64,000 bases of DNA from Mucilaginibacter sp. SG564 (GCF_013149275.1 NZ_JABGNA010000002.1:248001-312000); one strand, 5' to 3'. Shown: positions 26,141-34,858, numbered from the stretch's first letter. Notes: generated from the letters alone by a model not told the origin. Made by a program: numbers and translations.

Positions 26141-26569
26141 ATGACGTTTTATAGCTTTCTTCAGCATCTTCACTCCGGTTTCAGGTACATAGTTATGGTG
26201 CTTGTTATTGTGGCAGCCCTATTGGCGCTTCTTGGCCTTACAGGTAAAAAACCATATACCGATGGCAACCGTAAGCTCAACCTGTTTGCCATGATCTCGG
26301 CACATACGCAATTACTCATCGGTATTGTGCTGTATTTTGTAAGCCCCTTTGTACAGTTTACAAAAGATACCATGAAAAACCCAGCTACCCGTTATTTCAC
26401 TGTAGAGCACTGGGTTATGATGGTTATCGCTATTGTTTTGATCACTGTCGGTCATAGCAAATCGAAAAAAGCCGCTACCGACGAAGAAAAGCACAAAGCT
26501 GTTTTTGTATTCTATATACTGGGTATGATCGTCATTTCAAGCGGTATCCTATTAATTCCACGAGGCTAA
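26141..26569 (+). CDS. Four-helix membrane protein (annotated as cytochrome b-like in relatives), function uncertain
   Basis: 142 residues from the ATG giving MTFYSFLQHLHSGFRYIVMV. An in-frame ATG 99 bases upstream lies in the palindromic repeat and was rejected. Four transmembrane segments are visible (~14-34, ~48-69, ~85-105, ~118-138). His residues at HLHSGFRY, ISAHTQ and VEHWVMM are positioned in or near membranes and could bind haem, but this is not established. Function unknown. The trp leader begins 56 bases downstream and has its own promoter. Confidence 0.75.
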   Translation: MTFYSFLQHLHSGFRYIVMVLVIVAALLALLGLTGKKPYTDGNRKLNLFAMISAHTQLLIGIVLYFVSPFVQFTKDTMKNPATRYFTVEHWVMMVIAIVLITVGHSKSKKAATDEEKHKAVFVFYILGMIVISSGILLIPRG

Positions 26570-26602
26570 TAGGATTTAGCAAATAAATAATTTCAGAAAA
26601 AA

Positions 26603-26632
26603 TTTGACAATTCAAATTTCTTTCTAAATTTG
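26603..26632 (+). promoter_or_regulatory. Promoter of the trp operon
   Basis: TTTG (26603-26606) and TAAATTTG (26625-26632) match the Bacteroidota -33/-7 elements with an 18-base spacer. Transcription would begin very close to the leader-peptide ATG. Confidence 0.7.
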
Positions 26633-26640
26633 TGACCACG

Positions 26641-26718
26641 ATGATTAAAAGCACTCATAAAAACAGCTGGTGGCACCAATTAAATTTGGCAGCCGGTTGC
26701 GTTTTTAGTCAGAGATAA
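26641..26718 (+). CDS. trpL: trp operon leader peptide
   Basis: A 25-residue reading frame, too short for normal gene calling, encodes MIKSTHKNSWWHQLNLAAG followed by six residues and a stop. Tandem Trp codons are at residues 10-11. It lies between a good promoter and a terminator, directly ahead of trpE, which is the arrangement of a translation-coupled attenuator. When Trp-tRNA is short, a ribosome stalled at the two Trp codons would cover 26664-26670 and favour read-through. The peptide itself has no expected function. Confidence 0.85.
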   Translation: MIKSTHKNSWWHQLNLAAGCVFSQR

Positions 26719-26777
26719 CTAATCAATTGTAAACCTAAATAGGAAACCCGGCGACCCCAATTCGCCGGGTTTTTTTG
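26664..26777 (+). promoter_or_regulatory. trp attenuator (alternative hairpins 1:2, 2:3, 3:4)
   Basis: Segment 1 CAGCTGG (26664-26670, overlapping the first Trp codon) can pair with segment 2 CCGGTTG (26693-26699). Segment 2 GCCGGTT can instead pair with AACCCGGC of segment 3 with one bulge. Segment 3 CCCGGCG pairs with segment 4 CGCCGGG (26763-26769), followed by a T run, to make the terminator. These mutually exclusive pairings are the logic of classical attenuation. Confidence 0.83.
26744..26777 (+). terminator. Intrinsic terminator of the trp attenuator
   Basis: ACCCGGCG and CGCCGGGT form the stem, followed by T7. It ends 26 bases before the trpE start. Confidence 0.9.
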
Positions 26778-26802
26778 TTTAATACGCTTTTTGAAACATA
26801 AC

Positions 26803-28215
26803 ATGAATAAATTTAAAATAACCACTACTTATAAAAAGCTGCTTGCCGATACTACCACACCGGTAAGCATTTATCTGCGCCTGCGCGATGTGTTCCCGAA
26901 CTCGTTGCTGCTCGAAAGCTCGGATTACCACAGTCGCGAAAACAGCTTAAGCTACATCTGCTGCGAGCCCATTGCCGGTTTGGTTTTAAACAACGGTATC
27001 CTCAAAAAGCATTATCCGGATGATAGCCAGGAAACGCATGAGGCGGGCACCTTCGATCTGATCGACCAGATCAACCAGTTTATAGCCGGTTTTGATACCG
27101 ATGCCAACCCTATCGCCAAGATCATATCCAACGGCCTGTTTGGTTATTTTACCCATGAGGCGGTGGAGCATTTTGAAACCATCAAACTCAAACAAAGTAC
27201 CGATACCACCCGCCAAATCCCGGTGATGCAGTATCATGTTTACCGCTACATTATCGCGGTTGACCATTTTAAGAACGAACTCTACATCTTTCATAACCAG
27301 GCCGAAGGAGGCCCTACCAACGGCGGCATCGAGAAACTGGAATACCTCATCAAAAACAAAAACTTCCCCGAATATAACTTCAAGAGCATCGATGCAGAGC
27401 GCTCAAACCTCACCAACGAGCAGTTTATAGCTATAGTGGAGAAGATGAAACAGCATATTTACCGCGGTGATGTTTTCCAGATAGTACCATCAAGGGCATT
27501 TTCGCGCACTTTCCAAGGCGATGAATTTAATGTTTACCGTGCCCTGCGTTCCATCAACCCTTCGCCCTACCTGTTTTATTTTGACTTTGGCGATTTCCGC
27601 ATCTTTGGCTCATCGCCCGAGGCCCAGATCACTGTTAAGAACAACGTGGCCAGCATATTCCCTATCGCAGGTACTTTTAAACGCAGCGGCGACGACGAAA
27701 AAGACGCCGAAATAGCCCGCAACCTGGAAAACGACCCCAAAGAATCGGCCGAGCATGTAATGCTGGTGGATCTGGCCCGTAACGATCTGAGTCGCCATTG
27801 CGAGCAGGTACAGGTGAAGGCATTTAAAGAAGTACAGTACTATTCGCACCTCATACACCTGGTATCGCACGTAAGCGGCAAGCTGCTGCCGGGGGTATCC
27901 TCCTTTAAAATTGTGGGCGATACCTACCCTGCCGGTACGCTGAGCGGTGCGCCAAAATACCGCGCCATGGAAATTATTGATGAGAACGAAAATATTAAAC
28001 GCAGTTTTTACAGCGGCGCTATCGGTTTCCTGGGCTTCAACGGCGATTTTAACCATGCCATCATGATCCGCTCGTTCCTCAGCAAAAATAATACGCTGCA
28101 TTACCAGGCCGGCGCGGGTATTGTGGCCGGTTCCATACCCGAAAGTGAGCTGAAAGAGGTAGATACTAAAATATCGGCCCTCCGAAGAGCGGTAGAACTG
28201 GCGGAGGAACTTTGA
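26803..28215 (+). CDS. trpE: Anthranilate synthase component I
   Basis: 470 residues from the ATG giving MNKFKITTTYKKLLAD. A TTG 12 bases upstream is a less likely start. The feedback region LLESSDYHSRENSLSY (Trp-binding LLES) and the chorismate-binding domain are present (GDVFQIVPSRAFSR, FGSSPEA, PIAGTFKR, ERD-like LVDLARNDLSRHCEQV, GTLSGAPKYRAMEIID, GAIGFLGFNG, AGAGIVAGSIPESE). It makes anthranilate from chorismate with TrpG in the cytoplasm. Control by the leader-peptide attenuator upstream and by Trp feedback is expected. Confidence 0.96.
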   Translation: MNKFKITTTYKKLLADTTTPVSIYLRLRDVFPNSLLLESSDYHSRENSLSYICCEPIAGLVLNNGILKKHYPDDSQETHEAGTFDLIDQINQFIAGFDTDANPIAKIISNGLFGYFTHEAVEHFETIKLKQSTDTTRQIPVMQYHVYRYIIAVDHFKNELYIFHNQAEGGPTNGGIEKLEYLIKNKNFPEYNFKSIDAERSNLTNEQFIAIVEKMKQHIYRGDVFQIVPSRAFSRTFQGDEFNVYRALRSINPSPYLFYFDFGDFRIFGSSPEAQITVKNNVASIFPIAGTFKRSGDDEKDAEIARNLENDPKESAEHVMLVDLARNDLSRHCEQVQVKAFKEVQYYSHLIHLVSHVSGKLLPGVSSFKIVGDTYPAGTLSGAPKYRAMEIIDENENIKRSFYSGAIGFLGFNGDFNHAIMIRSFLSKNNTLHYQAGAGIVAGSIPESELKEVDTKISALRRAVELAEEL

Positions 28216-28300
28216 TCGGGTGCGGGATGCCGGTTGCCGGAACATTCCGTTGTTAGAATTTAGAAATTAGGATTTAGAATTTCCTTTTAAGGATTAAAAA

Positions 28301-28876
28301 ATGAGCAAGATATTAATAATTGACAATTACGATTCCTTTACCTATAACCTGGTGCATTTGGTTAACGAGCTTGGCCTGCAGTGCGAGGTTTGGAGGAACG
28401 ATAAATTTGCCATCGGCGATGTGGACGCTTTCGATAAGATCATCCTTTCGCCGGGGCCGGGCATTCCCTCAGAAGCAGGCTTGCTGCTGGAGGTGATCGA
28501 AAAATACGCGCCAACCAAAAGCATATTCGGCGTTTGCCTGGGTCAGCAGGCCATTGCCGAAGTATTTGGCGGCAGCCTGTACAACCTGAGCCAGCCGATG
28601 CATGGCATTGCCACTCCTATTAAGGTAACCAACAGGCAGGAGGAGCTTTTTAAAGGCCTGCCAGAAAGCTTTAAGGTGGGCCGCTACCATTCATGGGTAG
28701 TAAGCGATAAAGATCTGCCACAAACGCTGCAAATAACCGCTATCGACGAGGAGGACAATTCCATCATGGCACTGGCCCACCGCGAATATGACGTGCGCGG
28801 CGTGCAGTTTCACCCGGAATCCATACTCACCGAGTACGGTAAGGAAATGATGCATAACTGGTTGAGCAGTAAATAA
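28301..28876 (+). CDS. trpG: Anthranilate synthase component II (glutamine amidotransferase)
   Basis: 191 residues, a class I glutamine amidotransferase: NYDSFTYNLVHL at the start, oxyanion region SPGPGIPSEAG, nucleophile Cys79 in GVCLGQQAIAEVFGG, and the His-Glu pair in VQFHPESILTEYG (~171). It supplies ammonia to TrpE. It could also serve para-aminobenzoate synthase, as PabA and TrpG are alike, but the attenuator and trpE/trpC context favours tryptophan. The gap to trpE (85 bases) contains a short AT-rich repeat. trpD does not follow, as it usually does. Confidence 0.94.
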   Translation: MSKILIIDNYDSFTYNLVHLVNELGLQCEVWRNDKFAIGDVDAFDKIILSPGPGIPSEAGLLLEVIEKYAPTKSIFGVCLGQQAIAEVFGGSLYNLSQPMHGIATPIKVTNRQEELFKGLPESFKVGRYHSWVVSDKDLPQTLQITAIDEEDNSIMALAHREYDVRGVQFHPESILTEYGKEMMHNWLSSK

Positions 28877-28911
28877 TATATTTGCGCTGACAGAATGACA
28901 AAGAACAAACC

Positions 28912-28999
28912 CGTCATTGCGAGCGATAGCGTGGCAATCCCCGATCTGCAGAGCCGCTCTGTACAGTTTGGGATTGCCACGCTATCGCTCGCAATGACG
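28912..28999. repeat. GTCATTGCGAG-type palindrome between trpG and trpC
   Basis: Perfect 30-base arms (28912-28941, 28970-28999; CGTCATTGCGAGCGATAGCG...) enclose 28 bases. It sits inside the trp operon where trpD would normally be and may cause processing or partial termination. Confidence 0.88.
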
Positions 29000-29019
29000 C
29001 TAATAATAATATGTACCTC

Positions 29020-29802
29020 ATGAATATACTTGATAAAATAGTTGCCAATAAAAAAAAGGAAGTAGCATCTGCAAAAAAACGCGTTTCCTATGTTGAACTG
29101 GAAGAATCAGAATATTTTCATCGCGACACTTACTCTTTTAAAGAGTTTTTGCTTGATCCGGAACGCAGCGGTATTATTGCCGAATTTAAGCGTAAATCGC
29201 CCTCTAAAGGCATTATTAACGATAAGGTAAGGGTTAGCGCAGTTACCAATGGTTATGCCAGCGCGGGTGCCTCGGCCCTATCCGTTTTAACCGACCGCAA
29301 CTTTTTTATGGGCCGCAAGGCCGATCTGGTAAAAGCCCGTTCGGTAAACAATATCCCCGTTTTACGCAAGGATTTTATGATAGATGAGTACCAGGTGATC
29401 GAAGCCAAATCATTAGGTGCTGATATTATTTTGCTGATAGCCGCCATACTTACCCCTGCCCAAATTGATACCATGGCCACACTGGCCAAAAGCATTGGCC
29501 TGAACGTGCTACTGGAAGTGCATAACCTGGAAGAGCTGGAACGCAGCATCCACCCCAAACTGGATGCCATTGGCGTAAATAACCGCAACCTTGCCGATTT
29601 TACCGTATCTGTGGAAACATCATACCAGCTGGCTAAACACATCCCGGCAGAGTTCATGAAAATATCCGAGAGTGCTATCAGCGATCCGGAAACTATCCGT
29701 CACCTGAAACTGGCCGGCTTCAACGGCTTCCTGATCGGCGAAACATTTATGAAACAAGCCGACCCGGCCCTGGCCATGCGCGATTTTGTCGCCCAGTTAT
29801 AA
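29020..29802 (+). CDS. trpC: Indole-3-glycerol phosphate synthase
   Basis: 260 residues from the ATG giving MNILDKIVANKKKEVASAKK; another ATG lies 9 bases upstream. The TIM-barrel motifs are present: IIAEFKRKSPSKGIIN with the catalytic lysine, ALSVLTDRNFFMG, VLRKDFMID, AIGVNNRNL, and ISESAIS plus GFLIGETFM for phosphate binding. It closes the indole ring from the anthranilate-derived ribulotide. It lies behind trpE-trpG and ahead of an unrelated gene; trpD, trpF, trpB and trpA are not in this window after it. Confidence 0.95.
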   Translation: MNILDKIVANKKKEVASAKKRVSYVELEESEYFHRDTYSFKEFLLDPERSGIIAEFKRKSPSKGIINDKVRVSAVTNGYASAGASALSVLTDRNFFMGRKADLVKARSVNNIPVLRKDFMIDEYQVIEAKSLGADIILLIAAILTPAQIDTMATLAKSIGLNVLLEVHNLEELERSIHPKLDAIGVNNRNLADFTVSVETSYQLAKHIPAEFMKISESAISDPETIRHLKLAGFNGFLIGETFMKQADPALAMRDFVAQL

Positions 29803-30120
29803 CAGATGCGGTAAACTTTTTAAACCTTGAATTTTAACAAATTTCTGTTCAAAATTGGGATAGAAACGGCTCAAAATCGCCAGAAAAAAACGCGTTTTAA
29901 CGCTTTTAACAAATTGCAACGCGGTTTTGATGTGTTTTGAAAAGTTTAAAAAGTATTTATTGACTTAAGTCATGCCGAACTTGTTTCGGCACCCCATAAG
30001 CAGGTGTACAACACGTGAATTAGTTTGTCTTAGGAGATTCTGAAACAAGCTCAGGATGATTTATTATGTGGAAGACAAATTGATTCGGGAATCATATCTT
30101 TGATAAACAAGTAAATCGAT
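29803..30120. other. Intergenic region with decayed repeats
   Basis: Left part: inverted arms ACTTTTTAAAC (~29815) and GTTTAAAAAGT (~29943). Right part, 29967-30064: remnant of a TTGTTTCGGCA / CTGAAACAAGCTCAGGATGA palindrome. No gene was seen. Confidence 0.55.
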
Positions 30121-30681
30121 ATGACAATAAAATTGGGCGATTTTTTTTCTAAAAAACCGGTGAACGAGCCCAGTCTGGATCTTAACAGCTCTGTATGGAA
30201 AAACATGGAAGGCGGGTATAGAAGAACAAGCTACGATGCCTCCATAGCTTTAAAAAAATTGGAACAGGCCAATACCCTACAGGCCATAGAGCCCATTTAC
30301 CAGGAATTATGGGATGAACTCCACCATCAGGGTGATGTTGGACTTGCATCATATTACGCTGTTCCTCATTTGATCAGGATAGCCCGAGAGAAGCAATTGG
30401 TAGATTATAATGTTTTGGGGCTTGTTTCTGTTATTGAAATACAACGGCACAAAGAAGATAATCCTAAATTACCCAAAGCCCTGACACCTGATTATGAGAT
30501 GGCCATAAAGGAACTGGGTGAGCTTGCCAAATTTATTATGAATCAAAATTGGGATTTAAGCCTGACCTCTTGTGCTTTAACCGCAATTGCATTAGCTAAA
30601 GGCCAGATAAAGCTTGCCAATGCGATACTCAATATGGATAGCGAAGATCAGATAGACGAGTTTCTGGAGACTTATAGCTAA
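30121..30681 (+). CDS. Conserved-looking cytoplasmic protein of unknown function
   Basis: 186 residues, no signal peptide or membrane segment. It is mainly helical with repeated helix pairs (TLQAIEPIYQELWDELHHQGDVGLASYYAVPHLIRIA; CALTAIALAKGQIKLANAILNMD), suggesting a small HEAT-like bundle. The layout is reminiscent of immunity or adaptor proteins, but no family was recognised. It is 11 bases upstream of the DUF4184 gene and may be co-transcribed. Confidence 0.65.
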   Translation: MTIKLGDFFSKKPVNEPSLDLNSSVWKNMEGGYRRTSYDASIALKKLEQANTLQAIEPIYQELWDELHHQGDVGLASYYAVPHLIRIAREKQLVDYNVLGLVSVIEIQRHKEDNPKLPKALTPDYEMAIKELGELAKFIMNQNWDLSLTSCALTAIALAKGQIKLANAILNMDSEDQIDEFLETYS

Positions 30682-30692
30682 ACAGATCACGC

Positions 30693-31430
30693 ATGCCCTT
30701 TACCTTCGCGCACCCGGCCCTGGTTTTACCATTAAAACAACTTCCCAAAAGGTGGATTTCTATGACAGCGCTGGTGATGGGTAGCATGGTACCCGACTTT
30801 GAATATTTTTTCAGGATGCGGGTGCGCAGCATTTACAGTCATACCCTATCCGGCTTGCTTTGGTTTGATCTGCCGGTAGGGCTATTGTTGTTTTTGGTCT
30901 ACCATAAAATAGTAAAAGACAAGCTGATCGATCATTTGCCTATTCAGCTTAAGCAACGGCTTTCCAAATTTAAAGGCAATACCCAAAGCGGTGTTTCACC
31001 GGAATACATCGCTGTAATTGTAATATCAATACTTATAGGCAGCACCTCCCACTTATTGTGGGACAGCTTTACTCACCCTGCCGGCTATTTTGTTATGGCC
31101 ATCCCGGTCTTAACGTATACTATCCATATCGGAGATCATCAGTTATATGGTTACAAATTAGCCCAGCATGCCAGTACGGTATTGGGCGGAGCAGCCATAC
31201 TATGGGCTTTATTGATCATCCCTAAAGACATAAGCAGCAACGTTAATGATATTTCTGGCTACTGGCTCAAAGTGTTGAGTATTACTATTGCAGTAACTAC
31301 AATCCGATTAATATGCGGGTTAAATTATCATGAGTATGGCAATCTGGTAGTTACCAGCATCGCGGGTATGTTTATTGGACTAGTGGTTGTATCTTATCAA
31401 CACACCACAGAAGCCTCGCAAATTAAGTAG
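30693..31430 (+). CDS. DUF4184 family membrane protein
   Basis: 245 residues. The N-terminus MPFTFAHPALVLPLKQLPKRW followed by MVPDFEYFFRM is typical of DUF4184. Several transmembrane segments follow (~58-76, ~107-125, ~160-176, ~190-208, ~216-234). Conserved His and Asp residues near the start (TFAHP, PDFEYF) and in HLLWDSFTHPAGYF resemble membrane-bound hydrolases of the metal-dependent type, but this is inference. Biological role unknown. Confidence 0.8.
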   Translation: MPFTFAHPALVLPLKQLPKRWISMTALVMGSMVPDFEYFFRMRVRSIYSHTLSGLLWFDLPVGLLLFLVYHKIVKDKLIDHLPIQLKQRLSKFKGNTQSGVSPEYIAVIVISILIGSTSHLLWDSFTHPAGYFVMAIPVLTYTIHIGDHQLYGYKLAQHASTVLGGAAILWALLIIPKDISSNVNDISGYWLKVLSITIAVTTIRLICGLNYHEYGNLVVTSIAGMFIGLVVVSYQHTTEASQIK

Positions 31431-31443
31431 GGGGTTTATTTTT

Positions 31444-31530
31444 GCCATGCTGAATTGAGTGAAGCATCTATTGTTTACCAAGCATAGTTTAATAGCAGAT
31501 CCTTCGTTCCTAAGGATGACAAATTATGTT
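31444..31530. repeat. Decayed TGTCATCCTGA-type palindrome
   Basis: CCATGCTGAATTGAGTGAAGCATCT pairs partly with AGATCCTTCGTTCCTAAGGATGAC. It lies downstream of the DUF4184 gene. Confidence 0.5.
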
Positions 31531-31604
31531 TCCCGCGTTTTACCCCCCTGTCGGTTTTGTTCTATTTTCCCTTTTCATGGTCCTATAACTTTGATAAAAA
31601 ATTA

Positions 31605-32456
31605 ATGACCATGAAAAATCAGGAAAACAACAAAAAACAAATATTGGTACTGGGTGGTACCGGAAAAACCGGCAGCCGTGTAGTGAGCAAACTACAACAA
31701 TTGGGCTGGCCTGTACGCGTTGGCAGCCGTAATGCCGCCATACCTTTCGATTGGAACGACCAAAGCACCTGGGGCCCGGTGCTGCAGGGCATCGATTCCG
31801 TTTATATCGCTTATCAACCCGATCTGGCCGTTCCCGGCGCTACCGACACCATCCGCAATCTAGCCAAACTGTCCATAGCCAATGGGGTCAGCCATTTGGT
31901 ACTGCTATCGGGCCGTGGCGAGGAAGAAGCGCAGGCCTGCGAAAAAATAGTAATGAATGCCGGCGTTAACTGGACCATTTTGCGCGCCAGCTGGTTTAAT
32001 CAAAACTTTAGCGAAGGCTATCTCCTGGATCCTATCCTGTACGGACAGGTTGATCTGGCCGTTGGTGATGTCCCCGAGCCTTTTATTGATGCGGATGATA
32101 TTGCCGACGTAGCCGTAGCCGCGCTAACCACCGATGGCCATGCCGGGCAATTATATGAATTAACCGGTCCGCGATTGCTTACTTTCCACGATGCTATACA
32201 GGAAATAGCAACGGCTCTTGGCACCCCCGTTCAATATAACCAAATTTCGATGGATGATTATAAGGCGATGATGCGCGAATATCAGATTCCCGATGATTAT
32301 ATCTGGCTCATCAGCTACCTTTTCACCGAAGTATTGGATGGCCGCAACGCCAGCCTCGCTGATGGCGTAGAACGTGCACTGGGCCGTAAACCCACCGATT
32401 TTTCGGAATATGTACGCAAGGCTGTAGCCGCTGGGGTGTGGCAGGTTAAGGCGTAA
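31605..32456 (+). CDS. NmrA-like NAD(P)-binding protein (atypical SDR)
   Basis: 283 residues from ATG (MTMKNQENNKKQ); the second ATG two codons on is equally possible. A longer TTG start was rejected since it reads through promoter-like sequence. The Rossmann motif is ILVLGGTGKTGSRV (~14). HLVLLSGRGEEEAQACEKIVMNAGVNWTILRASWFNQNF and FIDADDIADVAVAAL are characteristic of NmrA-type proteins that bind NAD(P) and act as oxidoreductases or redox sensors. No catalytic YxxxK is seen. An 11-base inverted repeat (TTTTCATGGTC/GACCATGAAAA) spans the start and may be an operator. Confidence 0.87.
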   Translation: MTMKNQENNKKQILVLGGTGKTGSRVVSKLQQLGWPVRVGSRNAAIPFDWNDQSTWGPVLQGIDSVYIAYQPDLAVPGATDTIRNLAKLSIANGVSHLVLLSGRGEEEAQACEKIVMNAGVNWTILRASWFNQNFSEGYLLDPILYGQVDLAVGDVPEPFIDADDIADVAVAALTTDGHAGQLYELTGPRLLTFHDAIQEIATALGTPVQYNQISMDDYKAMMREYQIPDDYIWLISYLFTEVLDGRNASLADGVERALGRKPTDFSEYVRKAVAAGVWQVKA

Positions 32457-32482
32457 TTTAAACAAAGCCGGCGATGCCGATC

Positions 32483-32592
32483 AAATTCCCTCCCCACGGG
32501 AGGGGTGCGGCCGGATGTGCTGTGGCAGGGAGGGGTTCTCTGCACAATTCAATAAACCCCTCCCTACCCCTCCCAAGGGAGGGAATCGCACA
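32483..32592. repeat. CCCTCCC-type intergenic repeat
   Basis: AATTCCCTCCCC, GGGAGGGGTGCGG, AAACCCCTCCC and CCAAGGGAGGGAATCG form G/C-rich inverted arms. Related copies are at 24773-25080 (interrupted) and 63190-63320. Confidence 0.7.
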
Positions 32593-32630
32593 CACCCTTA
32601 CTTTTTAGGGTGTCACCCTTTTTTCCGGTT

Positions 32631-33533
32631 TTACTTCTTCACCGGATAAAGCGACTCAATAGCCACCACATCACTTGGGGTAAATGGTCGGTCGGTACCA
32701 TCGCTGCAGGCCAGCATCCATGATCCGGGTTCGCCGCCTATGGGGGTGCCGGGGATATAAAAAGCAAGGCCCCCTTCGTCAACAGGTAATTTAAAGAAAG
32801 CCTGTAAGATCCCTATCCACGAAGAAGTATCATAACCGCAGCTATAGGCCCTGTTCTGGAAATCGGTATGTCTGAAACCAATGGCATGCCCTATTTCGTG
32901 CGCGATAACGGTAGTAAGCTCGCCTTTATCCACAAAAGTATGGGTATACCTGGAACTATTAAGCGCGATAGGCGTGGCCGGCCTGCCATCGGGCCCGGGA
33001 AAGCCAGACGACTGGCCCAGGATGTTGGGATCGCCAAATTGCTGCCCCTGGATCAAGATATCCTCCTTGTCTGTCGAGGCCGAATCCAACAGCGTAAACG
33101 TCAATGTCAGGTTCAGGTTGTTATAGCGTTTAATGGCATTCCTGGCCGCCGTGGTAAATACCTGTTGCGATGCACCCGCGCTCACCTTTACCTTAATAGC
33201 GTTGGTTAAACCGGTAACTATAAACAAGGTGCGATACTGTTCGGTCACTGGTTTTTTGAATATCACCTCATTCACATGCTGACTTTGAAAATCAAGATCA
33301 GCCTGTTTCAGTAAAATATCTCCTTCTACAATAAAGCCTCCTTTAACCCGCACCGCGTTGGTGGGCGAAAACCCGGCTTTGGCAATGCTTAACTGCTCGT
33401 CCTGGGTGAGCGCCGTACTGGCAACCTGCGGTTCGTTGGGAGCACTACTCTTTTTACAGCCTATAGCGGCTACAATGATTAATAAGATCGCGAAAAGCAT
33501 TGTTTTTGGGAGATGTAGGGATTTTTGTTTCAT
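32631..33533 (-). CDS. HEIGH-motif (M57-like) zinc metalloprotease, lipoprotein
   Basis: 300 residues. A lipoprotein signal ends at IGC (Cys26). The zinc site is VIAHEIGHAIGFRHTD (~212-227), HExxHxxGFxH with three histidines, a metzincin-like site as in the dual-action HEIGH metallopeptidases. The preceding half (~60-180) has strand-rich content with RYNNLNLTLTFTLL. It probably acts at the cell surface or periplasm on proteins. It is monocistronic. Substrate unknown. Confidence 0.9.
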   Translation of the reverse strand: MKQKSLHLPKTMLFAILLIIVAAIGCKKSSAPNEPQVASTALTQDEQLSIAKAGFSPTNAVRVKGGFIVEGDILLKQADLDFQSQHVNEVIFKKPVTEQYRTLFIVTGLTNAIKVKVSAGASQQVFTTAARNAIKRYNNLNLTLTFTLLDSASTDKEDILIQGQQFGDPNILGQSSGFPGPDGRPATPIALNSSRYTHTFVDKGELTTVIAHEIGHAIGFRHTDFQNRAYSCGYDTSSWIGILQAFFKLPVDEGGLAFYIPGTPIGGEPGSWMLACSDGTDRPFTPSDVVAIESLYPVKK

Positions 33534-33726
33534 TTTTGGTCGGTAAATAATAGATAGTTATACAAAATAAATAGTTGCTTATTAGGCAATAAATATAACC
33601 GCATTTATTACACATATTTAAAAATGCACAAATTGAATAAATATTAATAACCAATAGTTAAATTGATAAACATTTAAATGAAGGTTGCTGAAGTAAGGGG
33701 ACCATGTAAACAGGAATCTGTTATAA

Positions 33727-34617
33727 TTAAACCTTTGCCGGTTTTTTAAAGCGCAGGTTCATGGCGGCGATGGCTATGATAATGAGCGCCACGCCGGCCC
33801 ATTGTATAGGCATTACGCTTTCATTAAGGATAAAGTGTGCGAATAAGATAGATACCGGTATCTCTACCGAAGATACAAGGCTGCCCAAACCTATCCCTGT
33901 TTTGGGCAAACCTTTGGTAAACAGCAGCGGCGGCAATATGGTACCGAACAGGGCCAGGAAAGCCCCCCATTTCCAGATCACCGAAAACTGAAAATCTCGT
34001 ATAAGCTCCACATTCCAGAAGATCAGGATAGCTAACAACCCGCCCAGTACCAGGTACATACTCCGTTTTACACCAGGCAGGTGCAGCGCTATTTTGTTTG
34101 ACGAGTACATGGCCACTGTATAGCTCATGGCCGATAGCAGGCCGAATATCAAGCCACGTCCGTTAAAATTTACCCGCGTATCAAAAATATTGGTGGCCAG
34201 TAAAGTACCCGCTATCACAATAAGCGCCGCGATGATCTTTTTGGCTTCGGGTGTTTGCCGGGTAAGCACCCACTCCAGGATGATACCCATCCAAACGGTT
34301 TGCATCAGCAAAATAATACAAACAGATACCGGTAGGTATTGAACAGAAAGGTAATAAAAAGTGCTGGTGAGCCCCAGCGAAGTACCTGCCAACAGCATTT
34401 TTAACCGAGGGTTTTTATCGTCTGCTGGTGCTGCCTCTCTTTGTTTTTTGCTAAACAGGCTCATGATCAATAAAACCACAAAACCAATGAAAAACTGCGA
34501 AAAAGTGATCTCGCCGGTATGGTATCCCTGGCCGTGCGCCACTTTTACAAAAGTGGCCAGCACCCCATAACTCGCTGCGCCAAGCGCCACCAATAATATC
34601 CCGCGTATCTTTTCCAT
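33727..34617 (-). CDS. EamA-family (DMT superfamily) transporter
   Basis: 296 residues with about ten hydrophobic helices and the two-fold EamA repeat: first half RGILLVALGAASYGVLATFVK..., second half GRGLIFGLLSAMSYTVAMYSSNKIAL. LVSSVEIPVSILFAHFILNE is the usual motif of the last repeat. These inner-membrane carriers export amino acids, nucleosides or related metabolites. The substrate is unknown. It is transcribed alone. Confidence 0.93.
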   Translation of the reverse strand: MEKIRGILLVALGAASYGVLATFVKVAHGQGYHTGEITFSQFFIGFVVLLIMSLFSKKQREAAPADDKNPRLKMLLAGTSLGLTSTFYYLSVQYLPVSVCIILLMQTVWMGIILEWVLTRQTPEAKKIIAALIVIAGTLLATNIFDTRVNFNGRGLIFGLLSAMSYTVAMYSSNKIALHLPGVKRSMYLVLGGLLAILIFWNVELIRDFQFSVIWKWGAFLALFGTILPPLLFTKGLPKTGIGLGSLVSSVEIPVSILFAHFILNESVMPIQWAGVALIIIAIAAMNLRFKKPAKV

Positions 34618-34750
34618 AGTATTTTATTGTGGCGCAAAGGTCGGCTAAAGGTGGCGTATAAAACGTTTACAAATGTTGAGGTTTGGGGAATATTACTTTT
34701 TGATGAAATGGGGCCCTTATGCTTGCTGCTGAACCGGACGAAAATTATTA

Positions 34751-34858
34751 CGCGCGTCATTGCGAGGTACGAAGACAACCGACCGGAGGAAGCTCATTAA
34801 TACTTATACAGCCCCCTCTGCACATCGGGGATTGCTTCGTACCTCGCAATGACGCGCG
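34751..34858. repeat. GTCATTGCGAG-type palindrome
   Basis: CGCGCGTCATTGCGAGGTAC and its complement at 34835-34858 form 24-base arms around a partly paired loop (GGGATTGC). Confidence 0.85.

Noticed and set aside
27610..28245. 211-residue minus-strand frame over trpE
   Set aside because: Antisense to a certain gene; no motif.
28905..29010. Palindromic repeats read as a CRISPR array
   Set aside because: There are single hairpins with unequal loops, not regular direct repeats with unique spacers, and no cas genes.
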